A stretch of DNA of 64,000 nucleotides from Streptomyces sp. CB02980 (GTDB lineage Bacteria > Actinomycetota > Actinomycetes > Streptomycetales > Streptomycetaceae), in NCBI RefSeq assembly GCF_014451325.2, contig NZ_JACSCH020000001.1, forward strand, positions 162,806-226,805, written 5' to 3'. Under the pieces are notes generated by a model. It saw nothing but the letters and a program-made list of their open reading frames with translations, had not been told where the DNA came from and made no database searches. Shown piece by piece: positions 1-8,342 of this stretch. The first letter of the stretch is position 1, and the number at the start of each line of letters is the position of its first letter. Position numbers and translations under genes: made by a program.

Positions 1-91
1 TCGCGGTATCCGGGATCGGGTCGGGCCTGTAGTGGCGGACGGTGCGGCGGGTGCGGATCGCTTCCGCGACAGACATCGTTGGAGTCGTCAT
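1..91 (-). CDS. Nitroreductase family protein, N-terminus only
   Basis: The reverse strand opens with ATG at 91 and reads through the left edge. The visible 30 residues contain SVAEAIRTRRTVRHYRPD, the arginine-rich FMN-phosphate-binding start typical of nitroreductase-fold NAD(P)H:FMN oxidoreductases. An internal ATG five codons in is an alternative start. It is divergent from an HxlR-type regulator, a common pairing for nitroreductases that respond to electrophiles or quinones. Only the N-terminus is present, so the substrate and the true length cannot be judged. Confidence 0.72.
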   Translation of the reverse strand, partial: MTTPTMSVAEAIRTRRTVRHYRPDPIPDTA

Positions 92-92
92 G

Positions 93-113
93 TCACTCAC
101 TATTGGTGAGTGA
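93..113. promoter_or_regulatory. 21-bp perfect palindrome, probable HxlR operator
   Basis: A perfect inverted repeat (arms TCACTCAC and GTGAGTGA around TATTG) lies just upstream of the nitroreductase start and before the divergent HxlR gene. It is the natural binding site for the dimeric regulator. The role is inferred from position and symmetry. Confidence 0.6.
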
Positions 114-131
114 CTCTCCATCGGAAAGAGG

Positions 132-145
132 GCACTATTTAGTGC
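132..145. promoter_or_regulatory. Second dyad GCACTA-TT-TAGTGC
   Basis: A perfect 14-bp inverted repeat lies 15-28 bp upstream of the HxlR ATG and overlaps its likely promoter; TACTCT at 147-152 could be a -10 element of a leaderless or short-leader transcript. Both dyads contain the core CACT/AGTG, which fits two sites for one regulator and autoregulation. Confidence 0.5.
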
Positions 146-159
146 GCTACTCTCCCCGC

Positions 160-555
160 ATGGAGACCATCGTGGAATCGTCCGGACTGCCGGCCGACGT
201 CTACTCGGCGAAATGCCCGACACGCCAGGTCCTCGACCACATCTCCGGCAAGTGGACCATCCTGGTCGTGGACGCCCTCCTCGAAGGCACCCTGCGCTAC
301 ACCGACTTGAGCCGGCGTATCGAAGGCGTGTCCCAGAAGATGCTCACTCAGACTCTGCGCGGCCTCGAAGCCGACGGGTTCGTCACCCGCACCGTGTATC
401 CCACCATTCCGCCCCGAGTCGAATACGACCTGACGGAGCTCGGTCACAGCCTCGGAGAGCCGATCACCGCCCTCCGCCAGTGGACAGAAACCCACATCAA
501 CGAGATCGAGCGAGCCCGAGCCCGGTCAGCATCAGAGGCCGGAAAAGCCCCCTGA
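160..555 (+). CDS. HxlR-family winged-helix transcriptional regulator
   Basis: A 131-residue protein with the HxlR signature: a cysteine near the N-terminus (CPTRQVLDHISGKWTILVV), the helix-turn-helix around SQKMLTQTLRGLEADGFV, and the wing-like TIPPRVEYDLTELG. HxlR proteins bind DNA as dimers, and several sense electrophiles or redox state through that cysteine. The start at 160 is chosen because it begins directly before the conserved domain; the frame is open back to a TTG at 79, but that would place the operator region inside the gene. It is divergent from a nitroreductase, with two palindromes in between, so it probably controls that gene and itself. Family call is secure; the ligand is unknown. 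Confidence 0.85.
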   Translation: METIVESSGLPADVYSAKCPTRQVLDHISGKWTILVVDALLEGTLRYTDLSRRIEGVSQKMLTQTLRGLEADGFVTRTVYPTIPPRVEYDLTELGHSLGEPITALRQWTETHINEIERARARSASEAGKAP

Positions 556-1017
556 CCTGCTGCACCCCACACGGCGGGCGCGCAAGCCCACGGACCGACT
601 CCTGTTCGACGGGCAGCAGACGCTGACCGGCTCCAGGCCGGCTGTACCGGGGAAGCCTGCGACCGTCATCGGCGGCGGGCTCGCGGGGAGGGTTCCGGGC
701 TTCCTTCCAGGCCGGTAGCTCGGTCCGCGGCCGTAGCCCGAGCATGGTCACGGGACCTGGCTCACGATCCGGCCGGCGGCCGACATCGAAGGCCGCCGGG
801 TCGATCTCCTTCAGCTCATCGGCCGGCCGGTTGACGGACCGCCGTAAGCCGAGGTCGATGCGCCGCTGCCCGCGCCGTGTCGGACGACTGTCGGTGGGGA
901 CAGCGACCTGTCGGCGGAATGTGGGTGGCGTGAGAGACCGTGGGAGCTGGGCCTGACCGGCTGTGAATGTGCGGTCCCGCCCGCCTCCAGACCACTCCGA
1001 ACCTCCAGGAGCCCGCC
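556..1017. other. Intergenic, 462 bp, nothing recognised
   Basis: GC-rich sequence with short open frames on both strands but none with a ribosome binding site plus a recognisable domain. The SDR ribosome binding site lies at its right end. It may contain degraded coding sequence, but I can name no family. Confidence 0.4.
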
Positions 1018-2001
1018 ATGCCCTCCGTTCCCCAGGTCCCGCAGTGGGACGTCCGCCGGCTGCCTCACGCCGAGGGGAAGAGCTTCCTGGTCACCGGCGG
1101 CAACGCGGGCATCGGGTACTTCATCGCCGAGCAGCTCGCCGGCACCGGAGCCTTGGTCGTTCTCGGCAGCCGCGACAGGGCGAAGGCCGGCGAGGCGATC
1201 ACTTCCATCAGCTCGCGCGTCCCGGGTGCCAGGCTGAAGCACATGCCCCTGGACCTGGCAGATCTCGCGTCGCTCGAAGCATCCGTGGATGCGCTCGGTC
1301 TGGATCGCCTCGACGCCGTCGTCCACAACGCCGGCGTGGCGCTCGACCATCCTCCGCGCCGGGAAACCGCGGCCGGCCACGAGCTGATGCTCGCAACCAA
1401 CCACCTGGGGCACTTCGCGCTGACCCATCACCTGGCCCCCCTGCTCACGGCGACCCCGGGGAGCCGGATCGTCACCACTGGCAGCTTCGCCGCCAAGTCC
1501 GAACGCCTGGACCTCGACGATCTCCAGAGCCAGCGCGACTACCAACCCAAACGTGCTTATGCGCGGTCGAAGTTGGCCCAGATGCTCTTCGCCGTTGAAC
1601 TCGACCGCCGCCTGCGTGCAGCAGGGAGCGCGACGCTGAGCGTGATTGTTCATCCCGGGGGCGCGCTCGACTCCCTCACGCCTTCGCGCCCGCCGATCCA
1701 TGCCCGGACCGCCGGCGAGCGCCTGCGCCAGCTGCCGCTCGGTCTTTTCGTCCAGGGCAAGGACGCTGCCGCATGGCCCGCTGTTCGCGCCGTGCTCGAC
1801 CCGAGCGTCCACGGTGGCCAGATGTGGACTCCCGGACTGTTCGGGCTGCGCGGTACCCCCAGGATCGAACCTCTCTGGAACCACCTCGCCGACACCACGA
1901 CCGCGGCACGTCTATGGGCGGCCAGCTGCGACCTGACGGGCAACGACCTGGCGTTCACCGCACCGACAAGGGTCCGGCGGGACTGCAGGCCCAGCGACTG
2001 A
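1018..2001 (+). CDS. Short-chain dehydrogenase/reductase (SDR)
   Basis: A 327-residue Rossmann-fold oxidoreductase. TGGNAGIG at residues 26-33 is the NAD(P)-binding glycine motif, HNAGVA follows beta-4, and Y181-x3-K185 (YARSK) is the catalytic pair. This length and motif order match the WW-domain-oxidoreductase or retinol-dehydrogenase-like group of Streptomyces SDRs. ATG at 1018 is preceded by CCAGGAGCCCGCC, a good Shine-Dalgarno; an upstream GTG in frame has no such site. It stands alone between a gap and a convergent SnoaL-like gene, so the substrate cannot be inferred. Confidence 0.88.
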   Translation: MPSVPQVPQWDVRRLPHAEGKSFLVTGGNAGIGYFIAEQLAGTGALVVLGSRDRAKAGEAITSISSRVPGARLKHMPLDLADLASLEASVDALGLDRLDAVVHNAGVALDHPPRRETAAGHELMLATNHLGHFALTHHLAPLLTATPGSRIVTTGSFAAKSERLDLDDLQSQRDYQPKRAYARSKLAQMLFAVELDRRLRAAGSATLSVIVHPGGALDSLTPSRPPIHARTAGERLRQLPLGLFVQGKDAAAWPAVRAVLDPSVHGGQMWTPGLFGLRGTPRIEPLWNHLADTTTAARLWAASCDLTGNDLAFTAPTRVRRDCRPSD

Positions 2002-2214
2002 GCGGTAGAGCGAGGCGGACTACGCGGACTACGCGGAGAACCCCGACACCGACGGCCGCATGGCAGCCGTAGTCGCGGCCGTGGAGGGCCTGACCTCGGG
2101 AAGGCGGAACCCAGGATTGCGGGTGCGCCGACCGCATGGTGCGCCAGTGGGGCCGACGACGCCACGCGGGTGACCGGTGGCGCTCCGGCGGCGGCGCGCT
2201 GGAGCAGTCCGTTG

Positions 2215-2727
2215 TCATGACTGGCCGGGCCCGTCGAGGCGTTCGGTGGGACCGGCGAAGGAGAGGAAGAGAGTCCGGGTGGTGAGCAGCCAGGTGTCGT
2301 CCACCTTGCGCAACGTGTCCTCGCAGTACCCCACTTGAACCGGGGGCCGCGACGGTACGAGGCCCTCGCTGTGGCCGTCGACACGGTACGTGGTGAAGTA
2401 GGTGGTGGCGGCGGTGTCCGCCGAGGTCACGGTGACCAGGATGGTGGTGCATGTACGTCGTGACAGTCGGTCTGCGGGCCGGTCGCCGAAGGAGATGCGC
2501 AGGGCATCGTGGCCCGCGATGCGGTGGTCGCCGGCGGGCCATTCCCAGGTGTCGTCCTGCGTGAAGAGGCCCGCCACCGAGCTCGGATTCCCGAGGTCGA
2601 GCCGGTGGGCGAACTCGACGACCAGCCGTTCACCGGCACGCTCTGCGAGCAGGCGCTCCAGCGGGTCAAGAGTCGCTGCAGTGGCGCCACTCGTCCCCTG
2701 ACTCCTCTCTGCTATCCATGGCGGCAC
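2215..2727 (-). CDS. SnoaL-like / nuclear transport factor 2 fold protein
   Basis: A 170-residue protein with the SnoaL_4-type cone fold pattern: an N-terminal helix pair (LLAERAGERLVVEFAHRLDL), then GLFTQDDTWEWPAG, GHDALRISF and a final strand DDTWLLTTRTLFLSF. Family members are small polyketide cyclases, isomerases or steroid-binding proteins, and many are uncharacterised. The GTG start at 2727 has no obvious ribosome binding site and may be leaderless. It is convergent with the SDR and divergent from the small gene at 2782. No catalytic assignment is possible. Confidence 0.72.
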   Translation of the reverse strand: MPPWIAERSQGTSGATAATLDPLERLLAERAGERLVVEFAHRLDLGNPSSVAGLFTQDDTWEWPAGDHRIAGHDALRISFGDRPADRLSRRTCTTILVTVTSADTAATTYFTTYRVDGHSEGLVPSRPPVQVGYCEDTLRKVDDTWLLTTRTLFLSFAGPTERLDGPGQS

Positions 2728-2781
2728 TTGAGTAGTTGACCTATGGTGTGATCTCGTCGCCTATCCGGGGGGAATCATCAC

Positions 2782-3063
2782 GTGGCGAACGCCGAGATCG
2801 CGCGTATCCGAACCGAGGAGCCGTCCGCGCCCGCCGCCGCGAGCCTTGGCCCCTCTGCAGGCACCTGGCACGGCGTCTCGGACAAGAAGTACTCAGTCGC
2901 CTGGCCGGAGATCACCGACCACGGTCTCGGCTCCGGCACCCCGGTGTTCAACGGCTCCCAGCGCAGGTCCACGGCCCCGGAGACGGCAAAGCTGTTCCAA
3001 GTTCCCCACGGCGAACTCTTCATGACGCTGTGTCGCCGGCTGAACCCCAACCTGAAGGGCTGA
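2782..3063 (+). CDS. Hypothetical 93-residue protein upstream of kinase-MFS gene
   Basis: Not recognised. The GTG start follows a G-rich stretch (CCGGGGGGAATC) that can act as a ribosome binding site. The N-terminus is Ala/Glu-rich; the C-terminal two thirds hold hydrophilic strands (AGTWHGVSDKKYSVAWPE, then KLFQVPHGELFMTLCRR). No signal peptide or membrane segment. It ends 10 bp before the kinase-MFS start, which lacks a strong ribosome binding site of its own, so the two are probably cotranscribed and may be translationally coupled. A regulatory partner or substrate of the kinase is possible but unproven. Confidence 0.6.
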   Translation: MANAEIARIRTEEPSAPAAASLGPSAGTWHGVSDKKYSVAWPEITDHGLGSGTPVFNGSQRRSTAPETAKLFQVPHGELFMTLCRRLNPNLKG

Positions 3064-3073
3064 CCCCTCGACC

Positions 3074-5866
3074 GTGGAGCAGCTGAAGGGGCAGGACCCC
3101 ACACACATCGGTCCGTACCGCCTGATCGCCCGACTCGGTGCGGGTGGGATGGGCCTGGTCTATCTGGGGCGGTCCGATCTCGGCCGCACGGTGGCAGTGA
3201 AGGTCGTACAAGCCGAACACGCCCAGCATCCGGAGTTCCGCGGGCGGTTCGCCCGCGAAGTCGCCGCGGCCAGGCGGGTGGGCGGGGACTGGACCGCCGC
3301 CGTTCTGGACGCCGATACCGAGGCAGCTGTGCCCTGGGTGGCGACCCAGTACATCCCCGGCCCAGACCTGACCACCGTGGTGGGCAGGAATTTCGGCCCG
3401 CTCCCCGAACACTCGGTCTGTACGCTCGCCAACCGCCTGGCCCTCGCGCTCCAGGCCGTCCACGAGGCGGGCCTGATCCACCGCGACCTCAAGCCTTCCA
3501 ACGTGCTGGTCACGGTCGACGGGCCGCGCGTCATCGATTTCGGCATCGCACGGGCGCTCGACAGCATCGGCGGGGACAGCCTGCTCACCCGCACCGGCAT
3601 GCTGATCGGCTCCCCCGGCTTCATGTCCCCGGAGCAGGTCCGGGGGCAGAAGCTCACCCCGGCCAGTGACATGTTCTGTCTGGGTGCCGTCCTGGTGTAC
3701 GCCGCCACGGGCCGGCTGCTCTTCGGCGCCACGGACACGGGCCTCAACGCCCACCTCTTCCGCATCGCCGAGGAGGAGGCGGACCTGACGGGCGTACCGG
3801 ACTCACTCGTCGACCTCGTACGAGCCTGCCTGCATAAGGACCCGGCCCAACGGCCCACCCCGGCGCAGGTGGCCGAGCGCACGGCGACGGCCCGGACCGA
3901 GGAGTGGCTGCCAGGGTCGGTGCTGGCCGACCTGGGCCGTAAGGCGGCGGAGTTGCTCGACTTCGTACCGCAGGCGCGGGCAGCGCAGCAGGCCGCGCAG
4001 GTCCAGGGCCCTGTCCCGGTCGCCCAGCCCGTGCCGACCTCCTACCCGCTGGCGCCGCCCACGCCGCCTGCGGCCGTCCCGAACCCGTACTCCCCGACCG
4101 CCCCGGCCGGCCTCGGCCCGGCACCGGGCTACGACCCGCCCGCAGGCGGGCTGCCCGACCCCGCGGCACCGCCGTCGCGAGCCGGGGCCGCGCTGGCGAT
4201 GGCCGTGCTGGCGCAGTTCGCCGTGCTGCTCGACGCGTCGGTCATCGGCTTCCTGCTGCCCGACATCGCCTCGGACGTGGGGCTCAGCGACACCTTCCTG
4301 CGGTGGATGTACGCCGGATACGCCATATCCTTCGGCGCCCTGCTGTTCATCGGCGGGCACCTCTCGGACCTCATCGGCCGCAAGGCGACGCTGCTGATCG
4401 GCCTGACCGGTTTCGTGGTGGCCGGCGTGGTCCGCGCCGCGGCCGGTGGGCCCGCCTCCATCCTCACTGCTCAAGTCCTCCAGGGCGTGTTCGCCGCCCT
4501 GATCGCCCCGGCCTCGTTCGGCCTGGTCGCTGTCCATTTCACCGAGCCGCAAGCGCGAAGGAAGGCTTTCGGGATCTACGCCCTCGTGGGCGTCGCCGGT
4601 TCCGTCCTGAGCCTGTCGGTCATGGGACCACTGCTCCAGTACGTGGACTGGCGCGTCTGCTTGTACGCCACCGCCCTGCTGGCGCTCATCGCACTTGTCG
4701 GCACCGCCGCCTCGGTCCGCGACCGGTCCGTCCTCCGCGCTCCCGCCCGCTTCGACACGCCCGGGGCGCTGCTGAGCGCCGGCGGCGTCACCACCCTTGT
4801 CTTCGGTTTCGCGGAGTCCGGGGCCTCGGGATGGGAAGATCCGCTCGCCTCCGTCTCTCTGGTGTGCGGCATCCTCTTGATCGCAGCCTTCGTCCGGCGG
4901 CAGTGGAGGGCTTCGAGCCCGATCCTGGCGCCGTACCCGAACAGGAACCGCAACAGTCTCGGCGTGTCGCTCACTTTGTTCCTGACCGGGCTGGCCCTTG
5001 CGATCGTGGTGCCGGTCCTCGGCCGTTACCTCCTGTTCATGGCCGGTCCGGGAGTCGGGGGGCTGGGGGCCTTCGTGCTGACGACCGGCTCCTTCCTCGT
5101 CGGCTCCCTTGCCGTCGCCGTCCGGCTGCTACCCCGCGTCGCTCCCCGCACCCTCCTGGTGCCGGGCCTCCTGGTCGCGGCGGTCGGGGTGTTGCTGGTC
5201 CAGTCGGACACGGAGGCCACCACCAGCGTCCTGGCGGGCTTGACCTCCCTCGGCCTCGGCCTGGGCATCGCCGGCGCGGTGCTCTACTCGACCGTCACCG
5301 ACGGCATCGCCGCACACGACTCCGGCGGCCGGGGCAGCCTCGTCATGGTGAGCCAGCACACGGGGACCGAGCTCGGATTCGCGCTGGTCGGCGGGGCGGC
5401 AGGGCAGCTTCACGCGGGCTCCCCCGAGAGCCTGTACATGGCGGCCGGGGCCCTGGTGACGGCGGCGCTGATCGGGGCCCTGATGATCAAGGACTCGGCC
5501 GGGACGGTCACTCCCCCCGGCCCCTGGACAGCCCCCGCCCCGCAGGACACGAACGGACTGCTGCTCGTGAACGGCACCCACACCGAGCGCGTCTTGACGT
5601 CGCGGCACGGGATGGAGCTGGTACAGGAGATCAGCCGTCTGCTCCAGTCCGAGAACGTCACGATGACCAGGCTCGGCACGGATGTGACCCTCTGGCACGT
5701 CCCGGGCCCCGGGAGACCCAATCCGATCGCGAGCCGACTCATGGCGGAGCACGGCTTCCAACCGGTCAACGGGACCGCGGTCGTGGCCGGGAAGACGATC
5801 GGCCACAGCACGTTCCCGCTGAGCATCGACGCGGTCGAGCAGATCGCACGGCGCATCGAACAGTAG
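3074..5866 (+). CDS. Serine/threonine protein kinase fused to 14-TM MFS transporter
   Basis: A 930-residue fusion. Residues about 14-280 are a complete Hanks-type kinase: glycine loop LGAGGMG (21-27), VAVK with K43, HRDLKPSN with D138, DFG at 155-157, and SPEQ instead of APE. A Pro/Ala-rich linker (about 310-370) leads to a DHA2-type major facilitator domain (about 375-835), with LDASVIGFLLPDIA in the first helix, GGHLSDLIGRK as motif A, and enough hydrophobic segments for 14 helices. The last about 100 residues (LLLVNGTHTERVLTSRHGME onward) form a soluble tail I do not recognise. Actinobacterial kinases normally carry one membrane helix and a sensor domain; a drug-efflux-type transporter in that place is unusual. 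The frame is open throughout. GTG start; no alternative start precedes the glycine loop. Confidence 0.9.
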   Translation: MEQLKGQDPTHIGPYRLIARLGAGGMGLVYLGRSDLGRTVAVKVVQAEHAQHPEFRGRFAREVAAARRVGGDWTAAVLDADTEAAVPWVATQYIPGPDLTTVVGRNFGPLPEHSVCTLANRLALALQAVHEAGLIHRDLKPSNVLVTVDGPRVIDFGIARALDSIGGDSLLTRTGMLIGSPGFMSPEQVRGQKLTPASDMFCLGAVLVYAATGRLLFGATDTGLNAHLFRIAEEEADLTGVPDSLVDLVRACLHKDPAQRPTPAQVAERTATARTEEWLPGSVLADLGRKAAELLDFVPQARAAQQAAQVQGPVPVAQPVPTSYPLAPPTPPAAVPNPYSPTAPAGLGPAPGYDPPAGGLPDPAAPPSRAGAALAMAVLAQFAVLLDASVIGFLLPDIASDVGLSDTFLRWMYAGYAISFGALLFIGGHLSDLIGRKATLLIGLTGFVVAGVVRAAAGGPASILTAQVLQGVFAALIAPASFGLVAVHFTEPQARRKAFGIYALVGVAGSVLSLSVMGPLLQYVDWRVCLYATALLALIALVGTAASVRDRSVLRAPARFDTPGALLSAGGVTTLVFGFAESGASGWEDPLASVSLVCGILLIAAFVRRQWRASSPILAPYPNRNRNSLGVSLTLFLTGLALAIVVPVLGRYLLFMAGPGVGGLGAFVLTTGSFLVGSLAVAVRLLPRVAPRTLLVPGLLVAAVGVLLVQSDTEATTSVLAGLTSLGLGLGIAGAVLYSTVTDGIAAHDSGGRGSLVMVSQHTGTELGFALVGGAAGQLHAGSPESLYMAAGALVTAALIGALMIKDSAGTVTPPGPWTAPAPQDTNGLLLVNGTHTERVLTSRHGMELVQEISRLLQSENVTMTRLGTDVTLWHVPGPGRPNPIASRLMAEHGFQPVNGTAVVAGKTIGHSTFPLSIDAVEQIARRIEQ

Positions 5867-5899
5867 CGGCGAGGGTCTGCAAGACACCGAGAGCACAGC

Positions 5900-6375
5900 G
5901 GCCGCTGCCCGTCAGGCCGGCCTCGATCGCGATACCGCTGCGCTGTTGGTAGCAGAACGACAGGCTGTCGGCGCGCAGGCCGTCGTACAGAGCATCGGAG
6001 ATGTCGAACGGATGGCTGACCTGTCCGCTGACGACCAGGGTGAAGGCGGAGCCTGTGCCGGTGCGGGCGCCGAAGTCCACCAGGTGCGTCGACTGGCCGG
6101 ACGTCTGATCGGCGCCTCTCAGCGTCGTCGTATCCGACGCGACCTGCGCGACGGGCAGGTCGCGTAACTGCCAGGCGAGCGGAGCGGTGGCCGAGCTGAC
6201 CAGGGTGGCCCGCTTCGGGCCGTCCGGCAGGTAGCCGAGGTGGTTGACCCGGACGGGGAAGTCGGCGGCGCCGCGAGGGCAGCACCGCTGTCTGCACCGG
6301 CGGGGTCCGCCGCGAACGCGGTGGTCGTCAGGGTGCCGGCGGCCAGGGCGAGACCGGTGAACACGGCGGAAGCGC
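5900..6375 (-). pseudogene. GH9 endoglucanase remnant (signal peptide and N-terminal Ig-like domain)
   Basis: Read on the reverse strand, one frame holds a secretion signal (FTGLALAAGTLTTTAFAADP), and a frameshift near 6270 moves to a second frame holding FPVRVNHLGYLPDGPKRATL and then DISDALYDGLRADSLSF. These are the start of the CelD-N immunoglobulin-like domain and the linker into the catalytic domain of Streptomyces family 9 cellulases. Similarity stops around GIAIEAGLTGS (about 5905), so the entire catalytic barrel is missing. There is also an in-frame stop before the signal peptide. The gene is therefore broken at both ends and frameshifted, and cannot make an enzyme. Confidence 0.8.
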
Positions 6376-6581
6376 GACGTCACACACTGCGGAGAATGAC
6401 AGGAGCCAAGGGTGGGGCCTTCCGCGAAGCGAATCAGCTGGACGGAGGGCTCCGATCCGTCCAGAAGCCGGCTTCGCCGGTCTCCCGTCAAGAGACCTGC
6501 GGGAAAAGAGTCTCAGTCAGGGCCCATCGATGGCCGTCGCGGTTGCGGCGCGCCTTCCGCGCCCTCGCACCGAAGTCGTCG

Positions 6582-8270
6582 TCACCCTCCGGTCGAAGCG
6601 GAGAGAGTGTCGAGGTAGCGGGCGACGTGGGAAGGGTGAGTCAGCTGGGGGTAGTGCCCGGCCCCCTCGATCTCGGCCACCGGGCAGTCGACAGCCACGG
6701 TCAGCGGATCGGCCGAGCCCACGACGATCCGGACCGGGACGCGCACGGTGTCCAGCAGGGCTCGTGACCGATGACGCTCGGCCACGTCGGCTCGCACGGC
6801 CGCGACCACCCTGCGGGCAGCTCCCGGACGACGCAAGTCCGCCGCCGCGCTCAGCACTTCCGGCCCCACGGGGACGCCGAGGGCCCTCGCCAGCCGAGTG
6901 GCCGGCATACGGCGCAGCATCGGCGCGACCAGCCGCGAGCGCGTCGTCCGGGGCGCGGGCGCCTGGAGGAACGACGGTGAGACGAGGACGAGGCGGCTGA
7001 TGCGGTCCGGGTGGTCGACGGCGAAGCGGAGCGCGGGTCCGCAGGCCAGGGAATGGGCAACCAAGGTCGGGCGGGTCTGCAACGGGCTCAGCAGATCGGC
7101 CAGCCAGTCATCGACCGGCTGGGTCGTGGCGGCCGAGCGTCCCAGGCCCGGCAGGTCGGGGGCGAGAACGGGGCCCGGGAGGTGGGCGGCGAGAGGTGCC
7201 CAGAGGTCGGCGTTCATCGGCAGCCCGTGCAGCAGGACGTGCTCGGGGTGGTGCCGCTCTCCGACGACCCAGGTCGCGCCGCCGGCCACGGAGCGGTGGA
7301 AGCCGTGCGGGCTCAGCCAGGGCGATACGGCTCCGAAACGGGCGGCCACCAGGTCGTCGGTCCAGGCGCGCAGAGCATCGGCGGCTAGGGGCATCTCCAG
7401 GCCGGCGCCCGCGGCGAAGGCATGGGCGGAGGCCGTCGGGTAGCGGTCGGGCGCCAGGAACGACAGGGTCTCGGGGTCTGCGCCGGTCACCCTTCGCGGG
7501 AGACGACGCAGGAGGCCGACGGGAATCGACCGGCGAGGTGCTCGTACACCCATGTGGTCGGCGATCGTGCCGATCAGCTCGGGCAGGAGGGGGGTCTCAT
7601 CGTCGAGCACCCAGTAGTGCTCGCCCGCCGGCGATGCGGGGATCTCCGCCAGGAACCGTACGAGGTAGTCGATCGTGGTGATCGGTAGGAAGGTGTCGGG
7701 GCCACCGGGCAGCATGGGGAGTCGTCCCTCCCACAGGTCCTCGACGAGGGAGGCCAGGCCGATGTGCTGGCCCGGGCCGATCACGGTGCTGGGATTGGCG
7801 ATGGTCAGCGGGACCCCCAAGGCATCCGCCCGGGCGCGCACCGCGAGGTCGCCCTCGATCTTCGACGCCTCGTAGGCGCCGAGCCGGGCGTAGTCGGGGT
7901 GGCCTTCGGCGGCGCTGACCCGGTATCCGCTGATGTGCACCAGCCGCCGCAGTCCGGGCAGGCGGGCAGCCCATTCCACCACGTTGAGCGCCCCGGTGAC
8001 GTTGGTCGCCCGCGCTTCCGCCTCACCGAGTCCGAAGGCGAATCGACCGGCGGCGTTGTAGACGTCTCGGACCTCGGGCAGCTCCGTCAACGGTCGGGTG
8101 ATGTCGCCGGCGACGATGTGGAGCCCGCCGAGGTCGACGCCCTGGGAGATCAGCCAGGGGGTGAGCGTGTCGTTGCGAACGGCTGCTGCCACCTTCTGCC
8201 CCCGCGTGAGCAGCTCGGCGACGAGAGAGCGGCCGATGAAGCCGGTTGCACCGAAGACGATCGCGTCCAT
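6582..8270 (-). CDS. Fused extended-SDR epimerase/reductase and alpha/beta hydrolase
   Basis: A 562-residue two-enzyme fusion. Residues 1 to about 300 are an extended short-chain dehydrogenase (GATGFIG nucleotide motif at 8-14, YNAAGRFAFG, catalytic YEASK). Residues about 330-560 are an alpha/beta hydrolase: oxyanion loop LLHGLP, nucleophile elbow AHSLACG, acid in GSADPLT and the histidine in GAGHYPQL. The AHSLA elbow lacks the first canonical glycine. AAGGATGTTCC precedes the ATG. It lies directly downstream of a TetR gene on the same strand, with that repressor's operator in its promoter. The two domains presumably act on one substrate in sequence, for example a hydroxy or keto ester; this is inference. 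Confidence 0.88.
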   Translation of the reverse strand: MDAIVFGATGFIGRSLVAELLTRGQKVAAAVRNDTLTPWLISQGVDLGGLHIVAGDITRPLTELPEVRDVYNAAGRFAFGLGEAEARATNVTGALNVVEWAARLPGLRRLVHISGYRVSAAEGHPDYARLGAYEASKIEGDLAVRARADALGVPLTIANPSTVIGPGQHIGLASLVEDLWEGRLPMLPGGPDTFLPITTIDYLVRFLAEIPASPAGEHYWVLDDETPLLPELIGTIADHMGVRAPRRSIPVGLLRRLPRRVTGADPETLSFLAPDRYPTASAHAFAAGAGLEMPLAADALRAWTDDLVAARFGAVSPWLSPHGFHRSVAGGATWVVGERHHPEHVLLHGLPMNADLWAPLAAHLPGPVLAPDLPGLGRSAATTQPVDDWLADLLSPLQTRPTLVAHSLACGPALRFAVDHPDRISRLVLVSPSFLQAPAPRTTRSRLVAPMLRRMPATRLARALGVPVGPEVLSAAADLRRPGAARRVVAAVRADVAERHRSRALLDTVRVPVRIVVGSADPLTVAVDCPVAEIEGAGHYPQLTHPSHVARYLDTLSASTGG

Positions 8271-8283
8271 GGAACATCCTTAA

Positions 8284-8295
8284 TAGATCGGTCTA
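8284..8295. promoter_or_regulatory. TetR operator copy 1 (TAGATCGGTCTA)
   Basis: A near-perfect 12-bp dyad in the promoter of the SDR-hydrolase gene, followed on the + strand by CATATTCT. The reverse complement TAGACCGATCTA occurs at 8911-8922, also followed by CATATTCT, before the tetR gene. On the coding strand of both genes the shared block is AGAATATGTAGA plus the dyad, so promoter and operator are conserved together. Confidence 0.75.
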
Positions 8296-8317
8296 CATAT
8301 TCTTGGGACAAGGAAAA

Positions 8318-8338
8318 GCCCGCCGGTCACCGGCGGGC
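8318..8338 (-). terminator. Probable terminator of the tetR gene
   Basis: GCCCGCCGG-TCA-CCGGCGGGC is a perfect 9-bp stem directly after the tetR stop. On the reverse strand it is followed by TTTTCC. It separates the tetR transcript from the downstream operator and promoter of the fusion gene, suggesting independent transcription under one repressor. Confidence 0.7.
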
Positions 8339-8342
8339 CGTG

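Noticed and set aside
811..1884. Long reverse-strand open frame of 357 codons opposite the SDR gene
   Set aside because: It lies antisense to a strongly supported SDR, and its translation is Arg/Gly-rich with no domain; a high-GC artefact.
2009..2120. Short open stretch after the SDR stop (ADYADYAENPDTDGRM) resembling an antitoxin tail
   Set aside because: No start signal and too short to name; kept only as a possible decay product.
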